Below are positions 15,324 to 24,661 of a stretch of DNA of 37,774 nt, piece by piece (positions within the stretch are counted from its first letter, which is position 1; the number at the start of each line of letters is the position of its first letter). Source of the DNA: an uncultured Clostridium sp. (GTDB lineage Bacteria; Bacillota; Clostridia; Oscillospirales; Acutalibacteraceae). The DNA lies in the NCBI GenBank assembly GCA_902471875.1, contig CABRLN010000021.1, forward strand, positions 1 through 37,774. The letters are read 5' to 3'. Under the pieces are notes generated by a model. It saw only the letters and a list, made by a program, of their open reading frames with translations, ran no database searches and was not told the origin of the DNA. The position numbers and the translations under genes are program-made.

Positions 15324-16103
15324 TTGAAAGTGGCGTTATATCAAATGAATATCATTTGGGAGAATAAAACAGAAAATTTTATTAAGGCAGAAAATGCTAT
15401 GATACAGGCAAGCAGTAATGGTGCGGATATTATATTTTTTCCCGAAATGAGCTTTACCGGATTTTCTATGAATATTGGCAGTACTGCTGAAAATGATTTT
15501 TTTACTTTAACAAAAATGAAAGAGTTGTGTACAAAATACAATATTGCAGCAGGCTTTGGTTGGGTAAAGGAGTGTGGTAAAAAAGCACAAAACTGTTATA
15601 CAGTTTTAAACAGCAGAGGTAATGAATTAAGTACATATGTTAAAATTCATCCTTTTTCGTACAGTAATGAAAATGATTATTTTGAAAAAGGGTGTTCACT
15701 TACTAAATTTAAAATTAACAATATAACCTTTTCAACCGCTATTTGTTACGACACTAGGTTTCCTGAGCTGTTTCAGGGCATTTGTAAAGACAATGAGGTA
15801 ACGGCTATAGTTATTCCAGCCAACTGGCCGTCAGCAAGGGCTGACCATTGGCAGGTGCTTACACAAGCAAGGTCTATAGAAAATCAGGTTTATATACTGG
15901 CTGTTAATTGTGTTGGCTGTATTAACGGCATTTATTACTCTGGCAATTCGTGCATTATAGACCCAAACGGTAAGGTAATGGTTTACTGTGAAAATTCAGA
16001 AGAAATTATTTACTCTGTTCTTGATATTGATGTACAGTCATTAAGAAATAAATTTCCTGTTAAGAAAGACAGGCAAATTGAGCTTTATAAAAATATATTG
16101 TAA
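15324..16103 (+). CDS. Carbon-nitrogen hydrolase (nitrilase superfamily), omega-amidase-like
   Basis: A 259-residue single-domain hydrolase that should cut a carbon-nitrogen amide bond, releasing ammonia. The Glu-Lys-Cys triad is visible: E41 in FFPEMSFTGF, K107 in YVKIHPF and C141 in TAICYDTRFPELF. The length and the FPEL and NWP motifs fit the Nit2/omega-amidase branch, but the substrate is not certain. The start chosen is TTG at 15324, with GGTGAT about five bases before it. This gives the family's usual N-terminus KVALYQMNI, while the longer frame upstream would start before the likely promoter (TATAAT at 15287-15292). It sits between the EF-G-like gene and the glycogen block, with no sign of functional linkage to either. 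Confidence 0.85.
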   Translation: MKVALYQMNIIWENKTENFIKAENAMIQASSNGADIIFFPEMSFTGFSMNIGSTAENDFFTLTKMKELCTKYNIAAGFGWVKECGKKAQNCYTVLNSRGNELSTYVKIHPFSYSNENDYFEKGCSLTKFKINNITFSTAICYDTRFPELFQGICKDNEVTAIVIPANWPSARADHWQVLTQARSIENQVYILAVNCVGCINGIYYSGNSCIIDPNGKVMVYCENSEEIIYSVLDIDVQSLRNKFPVKKDRQIELYKNIL

Positions 16104-16211
16104 GAATACCGAATAATGTAATGTAATGATGAAATAAAATTGAAAATGTTGCAATATGTATAAATATTTGCATATAACCTTTTAAATATCTTATAAAATT
16201 TAACTAATCTA

Positions 16212-16240
16212 TTGAAATTTGCCTTTAGCATTGGTATTAT
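16212..16240 (+). promoter_or_regulatory. Sigma-A promoter of the glycogen branching enzyme gene
   Basis: TTGAAA at 16212-16217 and TATTAT at 16235-16240 are 17 bases apart, and the -10 is preceded by TGG. The transcript would start near 16247, about 44 bases before the chosen glgB start. Confidence 0.7.
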
Positions 16241-16290
16241 ATTACTGTTGGAAGATGTAATTGATAACATGCAAGAAAGGATTTTTCATT

Positions 16291-18408
16291 ATGCAAAATA
16301 TAATGGATGAAAAGCAGCATCTGCAAGCGTTTGATAGTGGTGACAGTTATAACGCATATGAATATATGGGTTCTCATAAAGTAGACGACGGTGGTTGCTA
16401 TGTTTTTAGGGTTTGGGCACCAAATGCACTGTCAGTATCGGTAGTAGGCAGCTTTAATGGCTGGAACGAAACATCAAATTATATGTCACGTATTGGCAAC
16501 GGTGATGTGTGGGAGTGTTATATAAACGGTGTAAACGAATATGATGTTTACCGATATTGCATAGAAACTAAGTATTATAACAGATTATATAAATCAGATC
16601 CCTATGGTTTCCATTTTGAAACAAGACCAAACAATGCTTCTATTGTTTACAATGTTGATAAATATCAGTGGAATGACAGTAAGTGGATTGAAAACAGAAA
16701 CGAAAAAAATCCTAAGAAGTCCCCAATGAATGTTTACGAAATTCATGCAGGTTCATGGCGAAGATATTTGGATGGTAACTTTTATAATTATAAAAAGCTG
16801 GCTGAAGAGCTTGTACCTTATGTAAAAGAAATGGGATATACGCATATAGAGTTTATGCCCGTAATGGAATATCCTTACGATGGTTCATGGGGATACCAGC
16901 CTACAGGCTATTTTGCACCAACCTCAAGATATGGTGAACCAACTGACCTTATGTATTTAGTTGACCAATGTCACCAAAACGGTATTGGTGTAATAATGGA
17001 CTGGTCTGTTTCGCAATTTCCTAAAGACGGGTATGCTTTGGCTCTGTTTGACGGAACCTGCTGTTATGAATATCATGATCCGCTAAAGGCAAACAGAGAA
17101 AAAAAAGGTACTTTAGTTTTTGATTACTCTCGTTATGAGGTTATTAGCTTTCTTATGTCAAGTGCTGTTTTTTGGATAGAAAAATATCATATAGACGGCT
17201 TAAGACTAGACAATGTTGCAGCTATGCTTTATCTTGATTATGAAAAAACAGGTAAAGAATCTGCTAAAAACCAGTTTGGCGGCAAAGAAAATTTAGAGGC
17301 AGTTGCCTTTATTCAAAAGCTGAATATTAACATTCACAAGCTTTATCCATTTGTCATTACAGTTGCTGAAGAATCAACAGCATGGCCTATGATTTCAAAG
17401 CCTGTTGACGAGGGTGGCTTAGGCTTTGATTTTAAATGGAATATGGGCTGGATGAACGATATGCTTCATTATATGTCTCTTGACCCATTCTACAGGCCGT
17501 TTAACCATGCTAATTTAACATTTTCGTTTTTTTATGCTTTTTCAGAAAACTTTATATTGCCAATTTCACACGATGTTGTTGTATATGGAAAAAAGTCTTT
17601 ATTTAGCAAAATGCCGGGAGATTTTAGCAGCAAATTTGACCATGTAAGAATATTTATGGCTTATATGATGATGCACCCGGGCAAAAAGCTTACATTTATG
17701 GGTGCTGAAATTGGTCAAATGGAAGAATGGAATACTGATAGTGAATTGCCTTGGAGTGTGCTGGCATACCCAAAAAATAATCAACTTCAGCATTTTATTA
17801 AATCTTTAAATAAATTTTATGTTGAAACCCCCCCAATGTACGAAATTGAAGATTCGTGGAAGGGATTTCATTGGATTCACCATGATGACTATACTCAATG
17901 CGTATTGGCTTTTAGAAGACTTGACAGCAACGGCAACGGAATTATTGCCGTGTGTAATTTCTTACCTATTAAAAGGGAGCATTACCATATAGGCGTGCCT
18001 TATAAGGGGATTTATTCAGAAGTATTTAATACTGACAATGCAGAATTTGGCGGTGCAGGCATAACGAACGGTAATAGTATTAGCACTGTTGAAGCCCCAA
18101 TGCATGGCTACGACCAAAGTATTGAACTTACCATTCCGCCTTTATCAGTAATGTATTTTGTTTGTGTTGAAAGAAAAAGTGAAAATGAGGGCATTAATAT
18201 AGCACAGGAAGATGAAGAAACTGTTGCAGAGCTAAAAGAGCTAAACGAAAAGATTGCTGAAATTGAAGAAATTGAAAATTCTGATGTTGAAGGACAAAAA
18301 GAAAATGCAGATAATACAACAGATGTAACAGACGATGTAGCTGTAAATGAAGCTGAAGTATCAGAGGATGAGCTTCCAAATACGAAAGAAAACACTGAAA
18401 AGGTTTGA
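16291..18408 (+). CDS. glgB: 1,4-alpha-glucan branching enzyme, divergent
   Basis: GH13 enzyme expected to make alpha-1,6 branches in glycogen. The 705-residue protein has a CBM48-type N-terminal domain (about 30-120, with VWAPNALSVSVVGSFNGWN), the catalytic barrel (about 145-500) and a C-terminal beta domain to about 625. R305, D307 (nucleophile position, GLRLDNV), E360 (AEEST) and H427-D428 are kept. Region I reads DWSVSQFPKD (237-246) where GlgB usually has His, so Q242 replaces the conserved His340 of the E. coli enzyme. Region IV reads HDVVVYGK in place of HDEVVHGK. Activity may be altered. An acidic, Glu-rich tail of about 75 residues (630-705), possibly coiled coil, is unusual for the family. 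The start follows AAAGGA by nine bases; a TTG 30 bases upstream is less likely. It is first in the order glgB-glgC-glgD-glgA. Confidence 0.9.
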   Translation: MQNIMDEKQHLQAFDSGDSYNAYEYMGSHKVDDGGCYVFRVWAPNALSVSVVGSFNGWNETSNYMSRIGNGDVWECYINGVNEYDVYRYCIETKYYNRLYKSDPYGFHFETRPNNASIVYNVDKYQWNDSKWIENRNEKNPKKSPMNVYEIHAGSWRRYLDGNFYNYKKLAEELVPYVKEMGYTHIEFMPVMEYPYDGSWGYQPTGYFAPTSRYGEPTDLMYLVDQCHQNGIGVIMDWSVSQFPKDGYALALFDGTCCYEYHDPLKANREKKGTLVFDYSRYEVISFLMSSAVFWIEKYHIDGLRLDNVAAMLYLDYEKTGKESAKNQFGGKENLEAVAFIQKLNINIHKLYPFVITVAEESTAWPMISKPVDEGGLGFDFKWNMGWMNDMLHYMSLDPFYRPFNHANLTFSFFYAFSENFILPISHDVVVYGKKSLFSKMPGDFSSKFDHVRIFMAYMMMHPGKKLTFMGAEIGQMEEWNTDSELPWSVLAYPKNNQLQHFIKSLNKFYVETPPMYEIEDSWKGFHWIHHDDYTQCVLAFRRLDSNGNGIIAVCNFLPIKREHYHIGVPYKGIYSEVFNTDNAEFGGAGITNGNSISTVEAPMHGYDQSIELTIPPLSVMYFVCVERKSENEGINIAQEDEETVAELKELNEKIAEIEEIENSDVEGQKENADNTTDVTDDVAVNEAEVSEDELPNTKENTEKV

Positions 18409-18608
18409 AAAGAATAGATTGAAAATAATACTGTACTGTAATATAAAAATTTTAACTATTAATTTAGGGTGTATATGAAAAATCGAAAGCACGCCTATGA
18501 AGAGGTTTTGTTTTTATATATAATTTTTATTTGTAATATTACTGTTTATAAATATAACAATTGCTATATATTGTTTAAAATACAGAAATATAAAGGAGGA
18601 AACGAATA

Positions 18609-19826
18609 ATGTATCAAAAGCAAACTACAGTAGCAATGATACTTGCAGGAGGACAAGGAAGCAGACTGGGCGTGTTAACAAGAAAACTGGCAAAGCCTGC
18701 TGTACCCTTTGGCGGTAAATATAGAATAATAGATTTTCCGTTGTCAAACTGTGTTAATTCGGGTATTGAAGCGGTGGGTGTGCTTACCCAGTACCAGCCG
18801 CTTGTGCTTAATGAGTATGTAGGTAATGGTCAGCCATGGGATTTAGATGGACTATACTCAGGTGTAACCTGTCTTAGCCCGTATCAACAAATGGACGGTG
18901 CACACTGGTATTCAGGTACGGCAAACGCTATTTACCGTAATATGGATTTTATTGAAAGATATGACCCTGAGTATGTAGTTGTTCTTTCTGGTGATCATAT
19001 TTATAAAATGGATTATGCTAAAATGATTTCTTTCCATAAGAAAAATAATGCGGCTTGTACCATTGCAGTAATAGATGTTTCTTTGGAAGAAGCCTCCAGA
19101 TTTGGTATTTTAAACACCCACAAAGATGGTTCAATTTATGAATTTGAAGAAAAACCGCCTAAGCCTAAAAGTACAAACGCCTCTATGGGTATTTATGTAT
19201 TCAGTTGGAGTAAGCTTAAGAAGTATCTTGAAGAGGACGCTGCTAACCCTAACTCCAGCAACGACTTTGGTAAGGATGTTCTTCCGGCAATGCTAAATGC
19301 CGGCGAAAGAATGTTTGCTTACCCGTTTGACGGATATTGGAAGGATGTTGGAACCATTGACAGCCTTTGGGAGGCAAATATGGATTTGCTTAACCCTAAC
19401 ACAACACTTGATTTAGGCGGTGAAACAGAAAAAATATATTCCCGCAACCCGTCAATGCCACCGCATTACATAGGTGCAAATGCAAAAATTCAGAATTCAC
19501 TGGTTTCAGACGGATGCGATGTTGACGGTACTGTTGAATTTTCAGTTCTTTTCCCAGGTGTAACTATTGGTACTGGTGCAATTGTAACAGACTCTATTTT
19601 AATGCCCGGTGCTGTTGTTGAAGACGGTGCTGTTGTTGAGTACGCTATAGTTTCGGAAAATGCTGTTATTAAGAAAAATGCACATATTGGTAACAGACCG
19701 GAAAATGTTACAGAAAAAGGCAAGTGGGGTATAGCAGTAATAGGTGATGGTATAACTGTAGAAGAGGGTTGTGTTGTTGAGCCAATGGCTATGGTTGACG
19801 CTGATGTTATGGAGGTAGAAGTATAA
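18609..19826 (+). CDS. glgC: Glucose-1-phosphate adenylyltransferase, catalytic subunit
   Basis: Makes ADP-glucose from glucose-1-phosphate and ATP, the committed step of glycogen synthesis. The 405-residue protein has the nucleotide-binding signature LAGGQGSRL (12-20), KPAVPFGGKYRIIDFPLSN (29-47), the active-site region LSGDHIYKMDY and the FEEKP motif, then a left-handed beta-helix C-terminal domain from about 290 with isoleucine/valine hexapeptide-type repeats. This is the normal size and order. AAAGGAGG lies directly before the ATG, a very strong site. Its stop codon overlaps the ATG of glgD by one base (TAATG), implying translational coupling of the two subunits. Confidence 0.95.
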   Translation: MYQKQTTVAMILAGGQGSRLGVLTRKLAKPAVPFGGKYRIIDFPLSNCVNSGIEAVGVLTQYQPLVLNEYVGNGQPWDLDGLYSGVTCLSPYQQMDGAHWYSGTANAIYRNMDFIERYDPEYVVVLSGDHIYKMDYAKMISFHKKNNAACTIAVIDVSLEEASRFGILNTHKDGSIYEFEEKPPKPKSTNASMGIYVFSWSKLKKYLEEDAANPNSSNDFGKDVLPAMLNAGERMFAYPFDGYWKDVGTIDSLWEANMDLLNPNTTLDLGGETEKIYSRNPSMPPHYIGANAKIQNSLVSDGCDVDGTVEFSVLFPGVTIGTGAIVTDSILMPGAVVEDGAVVEYAIVSENAVIKKNAHIGNRPENVTEKGKWGIAVIGDGITVEEGCVVEPMAMVDADVMEVEV

Positions 19827-20944
19827 TGAGGAACAATGATGTGCTGGGTATAGTTTTTGGAAATAACTATGCTGAAAGAATTCAGTCTTTAACATCACAC
19901 CGCACAATGGCGTCTGTTCCATTTGGCGGTAAATACCGACTAATTGATTTTAACCTTTCTAATATGTCAAACGGTGGTATTACAAATATTGGTATTATTG
20001 TAGATAAAAACTTTTTTTCGTTAATGGACCATGTAGGGTCTGGAAAAAGCTGGGATTTGTCAAGAAAAAATGGTGGTGTGCACCTGTTGCCTCCATTTAT
20101 TCAGTCAGGTGAGCTGCGTGGTGAAACAGAAATTGAAAAGCTGTATTCCATAAGACGATTTTTAAATGACGCAACAGAAGACTATGTGTTGCTTTCAGAA
20201 TGCGGCTTAGTGGCAAATGTTGATTATGGAAAAATGATTCAACAGCATATTGAAAAAAATGCAGATTTTTCTATTTTATATATTACGGGCCTTGACAGTC
20301 AGGGAAGAAAAGATGCCGTTACTTTTACAACAGATACTGACGAACGAATAAATTCATTTTTTGTTGAGCCTAGTGCAAAAGCTGAATGCAACATTGCTGC
20401 AGGTTCAATACTTACCAGCCGAAAGCTTCTTATTGAGGTTGTACAGCAGTGTATAAATACTAACCAGCTTAATTATGTAAGAAATGTATTTCAGAAAGAT
20501 GTAAGTAAATACAGATTTTACGGTTATAAGCACGAGGGGTATTATACCCTAATTTCATCTATGGATGAGTATTTTCAGGCTAATATGGATTTATTGGAAA
20601 AAAACAACAGACAAGAGCTGTTTAATAGTTCACGCCCAATATACACAAAGGTGCGTGACGATATGCCAAGCAGATACGGTTTGGGTTCTTCTGTAAAAAA
20701 TTCACTTATTGCTCAGGGATGTATTATTGAAGGCGAGGTTGAAAACAGTATTATTTCAAAGGGAGTTCGTATAGGCAAGGGTTCTAAAGTATGTAATTGT
20801 ATTGTTATGCAAGATACAAAAATTGGCACCGGCGCTGACCTTAACTATGTAATCTGCGACAAAGATGTAATTATTAAAGATGGCAGAGCTTTGTGCGGTT
20901 ATAACTCTTTTCCTATTTACATTCCTAGTGAAAAGGTGTTATAA
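19826..20944 (+). CDS. glgD: ADP-glucose pyrophosphorylase regulatory-type subunit
   Basis: Partner subunit of GlgC found in Firmicutes. The 372-residue protein keeps the fold but has lost the catalytic nucleotide loop: where GlgC has GGQGSRL it reads FGNNYAERIQSLTSHR (11-26). VPFGGKYRLIDFNLSN (31-46) is retained. A beta-helix C-terminal part follows from about 280. In characterised Firmicutes pairs, GlgD has little activity alone and raises the activity of GlgC; that role is carried over by homology. The one-base overlap with glgC suggests equal expression. A hairpin separates it from glgA. Confidence 0.93.
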   Translation: MRNNDVLGIVFGNNYAERIQSLTSHRTMASVPFGGKYRLIDFNLSNMSNGGITNIGIIVDKNFFSLMDHVGSGKSWDLSRKNGGVHLLPPFIQSGELRGETEIEKLYSIRRFLNDATEDYVLLSECGLVANVDYGKMIQQHIEKNADFSILYITGLDSQGRKDAVTFTTDTDERINSFFVEPSAKAECNIAAGSILTSRKLLIEVVQQCINTNQLNYVRNVFQKDVSKYRFYGYKHEGYYTLISSMDEYFQANMDLLEKNNRQELFNSSRPIYTKVRDDMPSRYGLGSSVKNSLIAQGCIIEGEVENSIISKGVRIGKGSKVCNCIVMQDTKIGTGADLNYVICDKDVIIKDGRALCGYNSFPIYIPSEKVL

Positions 20945-20956
20945 TTTAATGTAATA

Positions 20957-20991
20957 GAGTAAAAGTATATATAAAAAATTTACTTTTGCTC
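20957..20991 (+). terminator. Hairpin between glgD and glgA
   Basis: GAGTAAAAGTA (20957-20967) pairs with TACTTTTGCTC (20981-20991) with one G-T pair and a 13-base loop. No long T run follows. It may partly stop transcription or set relative mRNA levels of glgCD and glgA. Confidence 0.45.
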
Positions 20992-21026
20992 AAATATTGT
21001 AAATATATACGGAGGTAATGCATATA

Positions 21027-22457
21027 ATGAGAATTCTTTATTGTACCAGTGAGGCTAATCCTTTTGCAGGCTCAGGTGGATTGGCAGATGTTGCTGCTTC
21101 GCTGCCAAAAACACTTCGTCAGCGTGGTGTTGACTGTAGGGTTGTTATGCCGCTGTACGGTGATATTCCGCAATATTTAAGAGATGGTATGAACTATATC
21201 ACAAACTTTACCGTGCCAGTTGCTTGGAGAAGACAATATTGCGGTCTTTTTTGGTCAGAGTATGACGGAGTGACTTTTTATTTTATTGATAATGAGTATT
21301 ATTTCAGAAGAAACGGATTATACGGTTTTTATGATGATGCAGAGCGTTTTTCATTCTTTTCAAGAGCAATTCTTGAAATGCTGCCGTACATTAATTTTCA
21401 CCCTGATTTAATTCATTCTAACGACTGGCAAACGGCATTGGTATCAACCTATTACTATTTCTTCTATTCAAAAAATCCGTGGTATCATAACATTAAAAGT
21501 CTTTATACTATACATAACATTCAGTATCAGGGTATGTATGGCTGGGAGGTTAACACCGAGTGTGTTGGTATTCCTGAAGATTGCACAAAAATGCTTGAAA
21601 TGGACGGCAAGCTGAATATGTCTAAAGGTGCTATTGAAACATCTACAAGAGTTTCAACAGTAAGTCCGTCATATGCAGGTGAAATTCTTGACCCTTGGTT
21701 TGCACACGGTCTTGACCAAATTTTAAAGCACAGATCATATAAGCTGTGCGGTATTCTAAACGGAATAGATAACGATAGTTATAATCCTGCTACCGATTTC
21801 CATATGTATGCTAACTATACACCGGAATATCCACAGGGTAAGGGCGAGTGTAAACGCAGACTTCAGGAAAGGCTAAACCTTGCACAAAGGGGCGATATTC
21901 CTATGATTGCAATGGTTTCACGTCTTGTTAGTCATAAAGGATTAGACCTTGTACGAGGCGGTATAGAGGACATTTTATGCAATAATGATGTTCAGTTTGT
22001 AGTTCTTGGCTCAGGCGACAAGGAATATGAGGACTATTTCTGGTATTTGCATAATAAATATCCCGGCAGAGTTTGCTTCTGCCATGGCTATGTACCTGAG
22101 CTTGCTCGTAAAATTTATGCCGGTTCAGATATTTTCTTAATGCCGTCAAAAAGTGAGCCGTGTGGTCTTTCACAAATGATAGCCTTAAGATACGGCAGTA
22201 TTCCTGTTGTTCGTGAGGTTGGCGGTTTAAGAGATTCTATACACGATAGTCAGGACGGCTACGGTAACGGATTTACATTTAGAAATTATGATATTCTTGA
22301 TATGAATAATGCTCTTAAAAGAGCAATTAACGGCTATTGGAACCGTGACGGTTGGAAAACTCTTGTATATAGAGCTATGACCAGTGATAATTCATGGGCA
22401 CGTTCAGCCGGCGACTATATTAATGTATATCAGGATACAATAAATAACTGGAATTAA
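21027..22457 (+). CDS. glgA: Glycogen synthase (GT5)
   Basis: Transfers glucose from ADP-glucose to the growing alpha-1,4-glucan. The 476-residue length is standard. The N-terminus reads MRILYCTSEANPFAGSGGLA; the GGL loop is kept, but the Lys of the common K-x-G-G-L motif (Lys15 in E. coli) is Gly15 here. The C-terminal donor-binding region SKSEPCGLSQMIALRYGSIP with its catalytic Glu is intact, as is the HSNDWQTA stretch near 127-137. The start at 21027 gives the family's normal first residues and lies 11 bases after GGAGG; an ATG nine bases upstream would be only two bases from that site. It is last in the glycogen block and is followed by two terminators. Confidence 0.93.
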   Translation: MRILYCTSEANPFAGSGGLADVAASLPKTLRQRGVDCRVVMPLYGDIPQYLRDGMNYITNFTVPVAWRRQYCGLFWSEYDGVTFYFIDNEYYFRRNGLYGFYDDAERFSFFSRAILEMLPYINFHPDLIHSNDWQTALVSTYYYFFYSKNPWYHNIKSLYTIHNIQYQGMYGWEVNTECVGIPEDCTKMLEMDGKLNMSKGAIETSTRVSTVSPSYAGEILDPWFAHGLDQILKHRSYKLCGILNGIDNDSYNPATDFHMYANYTPEYPQGKGECKRRLQERLNLAQRGDIPMIAMVSRLVSHKGLDLVRGGIEDILCNNDVQFVVLGSGDKEYEDYFWYLHNKYPGRVCFCHGYVPELARKIYAGSDIFLMPSKSEPCGLSQMIALRYGSIPVVREVGGLRDSIHDSQDGYGNGFTFRNYDILDMNNALKRAINGYWNRDGWKTLVYRAMTSDNSWARSAGDYINVYQDTINNWN

Positions 22458-22464
22458 TTAAATT

Positions 22465-22546
22465 ATGTACCTGTCTCTGTTTAGTAACCGGCAGGTACAT
22501 TTTTATATAAAAACGGCTAAAACTCATTTAAATGGGTTTTAGCCGT
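22465..22546. terminator. Two tandem terminators between glgA and the convergent transporter gene
   Basis: ATGTACCTG (22465-22473) pairs with CAGGTACAT (22492-22500) and is followed by TTTTATAT, serving glgA. AACGGCTAAAAC (22512-22523) pairs with GTTTTAGCCGTT (22535-22546) with an inner CATT/AATG stem and flanking A/T runs; it fits the minus-strand transporter gene and can act in both directions. Confidence 0.8.
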
Positions 22547-22585
22547 TAACTGTTTTATATAATAATTTTTATTGTCGGGTTAAGG

Positions 22586-24334
22586 TTATGGTAAAACATA
22601 TTTGCTTTTATATTCTTTATAATCGTTTTTAAATGTGCCGTAATCATCATGTCTGAATTCATGCAGGTACTCGTGTGTTTCAAAGCTTTCTTCTTTTATC
22701 TGAATCATACAGACCGCTATGTTAGAGCAATGGTCAGATATTCGCTCGATACTGGTAAGTAAATCAGAGAAAATAAAGCCCAGCTCTATAGTACATTTAC
22801 CGTCACGCAAACGCTTAACATGTCTTAATTTAAGCTCGTTTACAAGCTTGTCTATAACTTGTTCTAAAGGTTCAATACGCTGTGCCAATTCATAGTCACT
22901 GTTAATATATGCTCTTATTGTATTGTCAACAATTTCTATTAAAGCACATATTAAAACATCAATTTCCTGTACAGCAGATTCAGAGAAGAAGATGTTTTTT
23001 TCGTGCATTTCTTTTGAAGCGTTTAAAATATTAATAGCGTGGTCGCTTATTCTTTCAAAGTCACCAATGGAGTGCAGCATTTTAGAGGTTTCTGCACTAT
23101 CGTCAGAGGTTAGATTTTTACTTCCAAGCTTAACAAGATATGTTCCTAAGACATCTTCATAAACATCTATTTTCTTTTCGTTATCTTTAATTTGTTCAGC
23201 AAGCTCGTTGCGGTAGTTTGCTAAAAGCGAGCAGGCGTCGGTAATGGTTTGTTCTGAAAGCACAGCCATTTTGTTACACATGGTTACACATTGTGATGTT
23301 GCCACAGCAGGGGTATTCAAGAAACGCTCGTCAATAAATGGTGTGTCATCTTCGGTATCCTTGTCCCTAATAGTAATACAAGCAAGCTTTTCAAGCAGCT
23401 TGTTAAAAGGAAGTAATAATGTTGTAGCTGCTAAATTAAACAGTGTATGCACTATTGCAATTCCGGCAGGCGATATTGCATCGTCTAAAAAAGTAAAGTG
23501 TAAGAAAGCATTTAATGCATAGAATATAATTAAAATTGCAACAACACCAATAATATTAAAATAAAGGTGAACAAAAGCAGCACGCTTGGCATTCTTTTTA
23601 GCACCAATACAAGATATAAGTGCCGTTACGCAGGTACCAATGTTTTGACCCATAATAATAGGAATTGCACTGGCAAAGGTTATGCTGCCTGTTGCAGAAA
23701 GTGCCTGCAATATACCAACAGACGCTGATGAACTTTGTATAACAGCTGTAAGAACAGCACCTGCCAAAATACCAAACAAAGGGTTAGAAAACATTAATAA
23801 TATATTTTTAAATTCAGGAATTTCTGCCAGAGGTTCTACTGCACTGCTCATTGCAGACATTCCATACATTAAAATTGCAAAGCCAACAAAAATACTTCCT
23901 ATATCCTTCTTTTTTTGACTTTTACAGAACATCATAAATATTATGCCAATTAATGCAAGTATAGGCGAAAAGCTGGTTGGCTTTAACATTTTAATCAACA
24001 TACTGTCGCCGTCAATGCCTGTAAGACTTAAAATCCAAGAGGTTATTGTTGTACCAACGTTGGCACCCATAATAACACCAATGGCTCGTGAAAGCTTCAT
24101 TATGCCGGAGTTAACAAAACCAACTACCATAACAGTGGTTGCAGATGAGGATTGTATTACTGCCGTTACCAAAGCACCTACAATAAAGCCTTTGAAAGTA
24201 CTTGAAGTTATTTTTTCAAGCATTTTTTCAAGCTTGCCGCCCGAAAGCTTTTCAAGACCATCACCCATTGTGTTCATACCAAAAAGGAACAGGGCAAGTC
24301 CTCCTACAAGACTAAGAATGGAAAATATGTCCAT
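22586..24334 (-). CDS. Na+/phosphate cotransporter-like protein with PhoU-type C-terminal domain
   Basis: A 582-residue NptA/YjbB-type protein. The two halves of the membrane domain each carry the family's QSSS motif: VIQSSSATT near 59-67 and VIQSSSASV near 198-206, with GANVGTT (90-96) and GQNIGT counterparts. About eight hydrophobic segments fill residues 5-325. Residues about 345-560 are helical and resemble the PhoU repeats seen in this family. Established members import phosphate with sodium, though some may move other anions. The start ATG is preceded by GAGGGAAAG. The upstream gap (24335-24670) holds alternating GTGAAA/TTTCAC half-sites that could be an operator. The gene is convergent with glgA and shares its terminator region. 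Confidence 0.9.
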   Translation of the reverse strand: MDIFSILSLVGGLALFLFGMNTMGDGLEKLSGGKLEKMLEKITSSTFKGFIVGALVTAVIQSSSATTVMVVGFVNSGIMKLSRAIGVIMGANVGTTITSWILSLTGIDGDSMLIKMLKPTSFSPILALIGIIFMMFCKSQKKKDIGSIFVGFAILMYGMSAMSSAVEPLAEIPEFKNILLMFSNPLFGILAGAVLTAVIQSSSASVGILQALSATGSITFASAIPIIMGQNIGTCVTALISCIGAKKNAKRAAFVHLYFNIIGVVAILIIFYALNAFLHFTFLDDAISPAGIAIVHTLFNLAATTLLLPFNKLLEKLACITIRDKDTEDDTPFIDERFLNTPAVATSQCVTMCNKMAVLSEQTITDACSLLANYRNELAEQIKDNEKKIDVYEDVLGTYLVKLGSKNLTSDDSAETSKMLHSIGDFERISDHAINILNASKEMHEKNIFFSESAVQEIDVLICALIEIVDNTIRAYINSDYELAQRIEPLEQVIDKLVNELKLRHVKRLRDGKCTIELGFIFSDLLTSIERISDHCSNIAVCMIQIKEESFETHEYLHEFRHDDYGTFKNDYKEYKSKYVLP

Positions 24335-24565
24335 AATCTTTCCCTCGCATTTATTACTTAATTATTTAGGTGTATCTAAAATTAAAGCAAAACAAAAATG
24401 ACGAATGTAAGGTCTGCTTTTTTAGATATAGCCTTATGTTGAATATTTTTCAAAATGGCAAGATTTTTCATAAATTTTACATACATAAAAATTATAAATT
24501 GTTTTTTTACAAAAATTCAGCCGCTTTTACAAACATTACAACATTACCTAGAATACATAATCAAG

Positions 24566-24593
24566 GTGAAAAATATGTTTCACTTATGTGAAA
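24566..24593. promoter_or_regulatory. Alternating inverted half-sites, candidate operator
   Basis: GTGAAA (24566-24571), TTTCAC (24578-24583) and GTGAAA (24588-24593) form two overlapping dyads about one helical turn apart. The right-hand pair is a perfect 16-base palindrome around TTAT. It lies about 230 bases upstream of the transporter start. The regulator is unknown. Confidence 0.4.
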
Positions 24594-24630
24594 TCTATGT
24601 AAAATAATAGAGGGAATTTTTACATAATAA

Positions 24631-24661
24631 AAATAAAGTCCCAAACCGTAGTTGAGACTTT
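24631..24661 (-). terminator. Terminator of the PBP gene
   Basis: AAAGTC (24635-24640) pairs with GACTTT (24656-24661), with an inner CAA/TTG extension. On the minus strand a T-rich stretch follows. It lies ten bases past the PBP stop codon. Confidence 0.6.

Noticed and set aside
16261..16290. TTG start for the glgB gene
   Set aside because: ATG at 16291 has AAAGGA nine bases upstream; the TTG has no site.
21018..21026. ATG start for glgA at 21018
   Set aside because: It is only two bases from GGAGG; the ATG at 21027 gives the conserved first residues of glycogen synthase.
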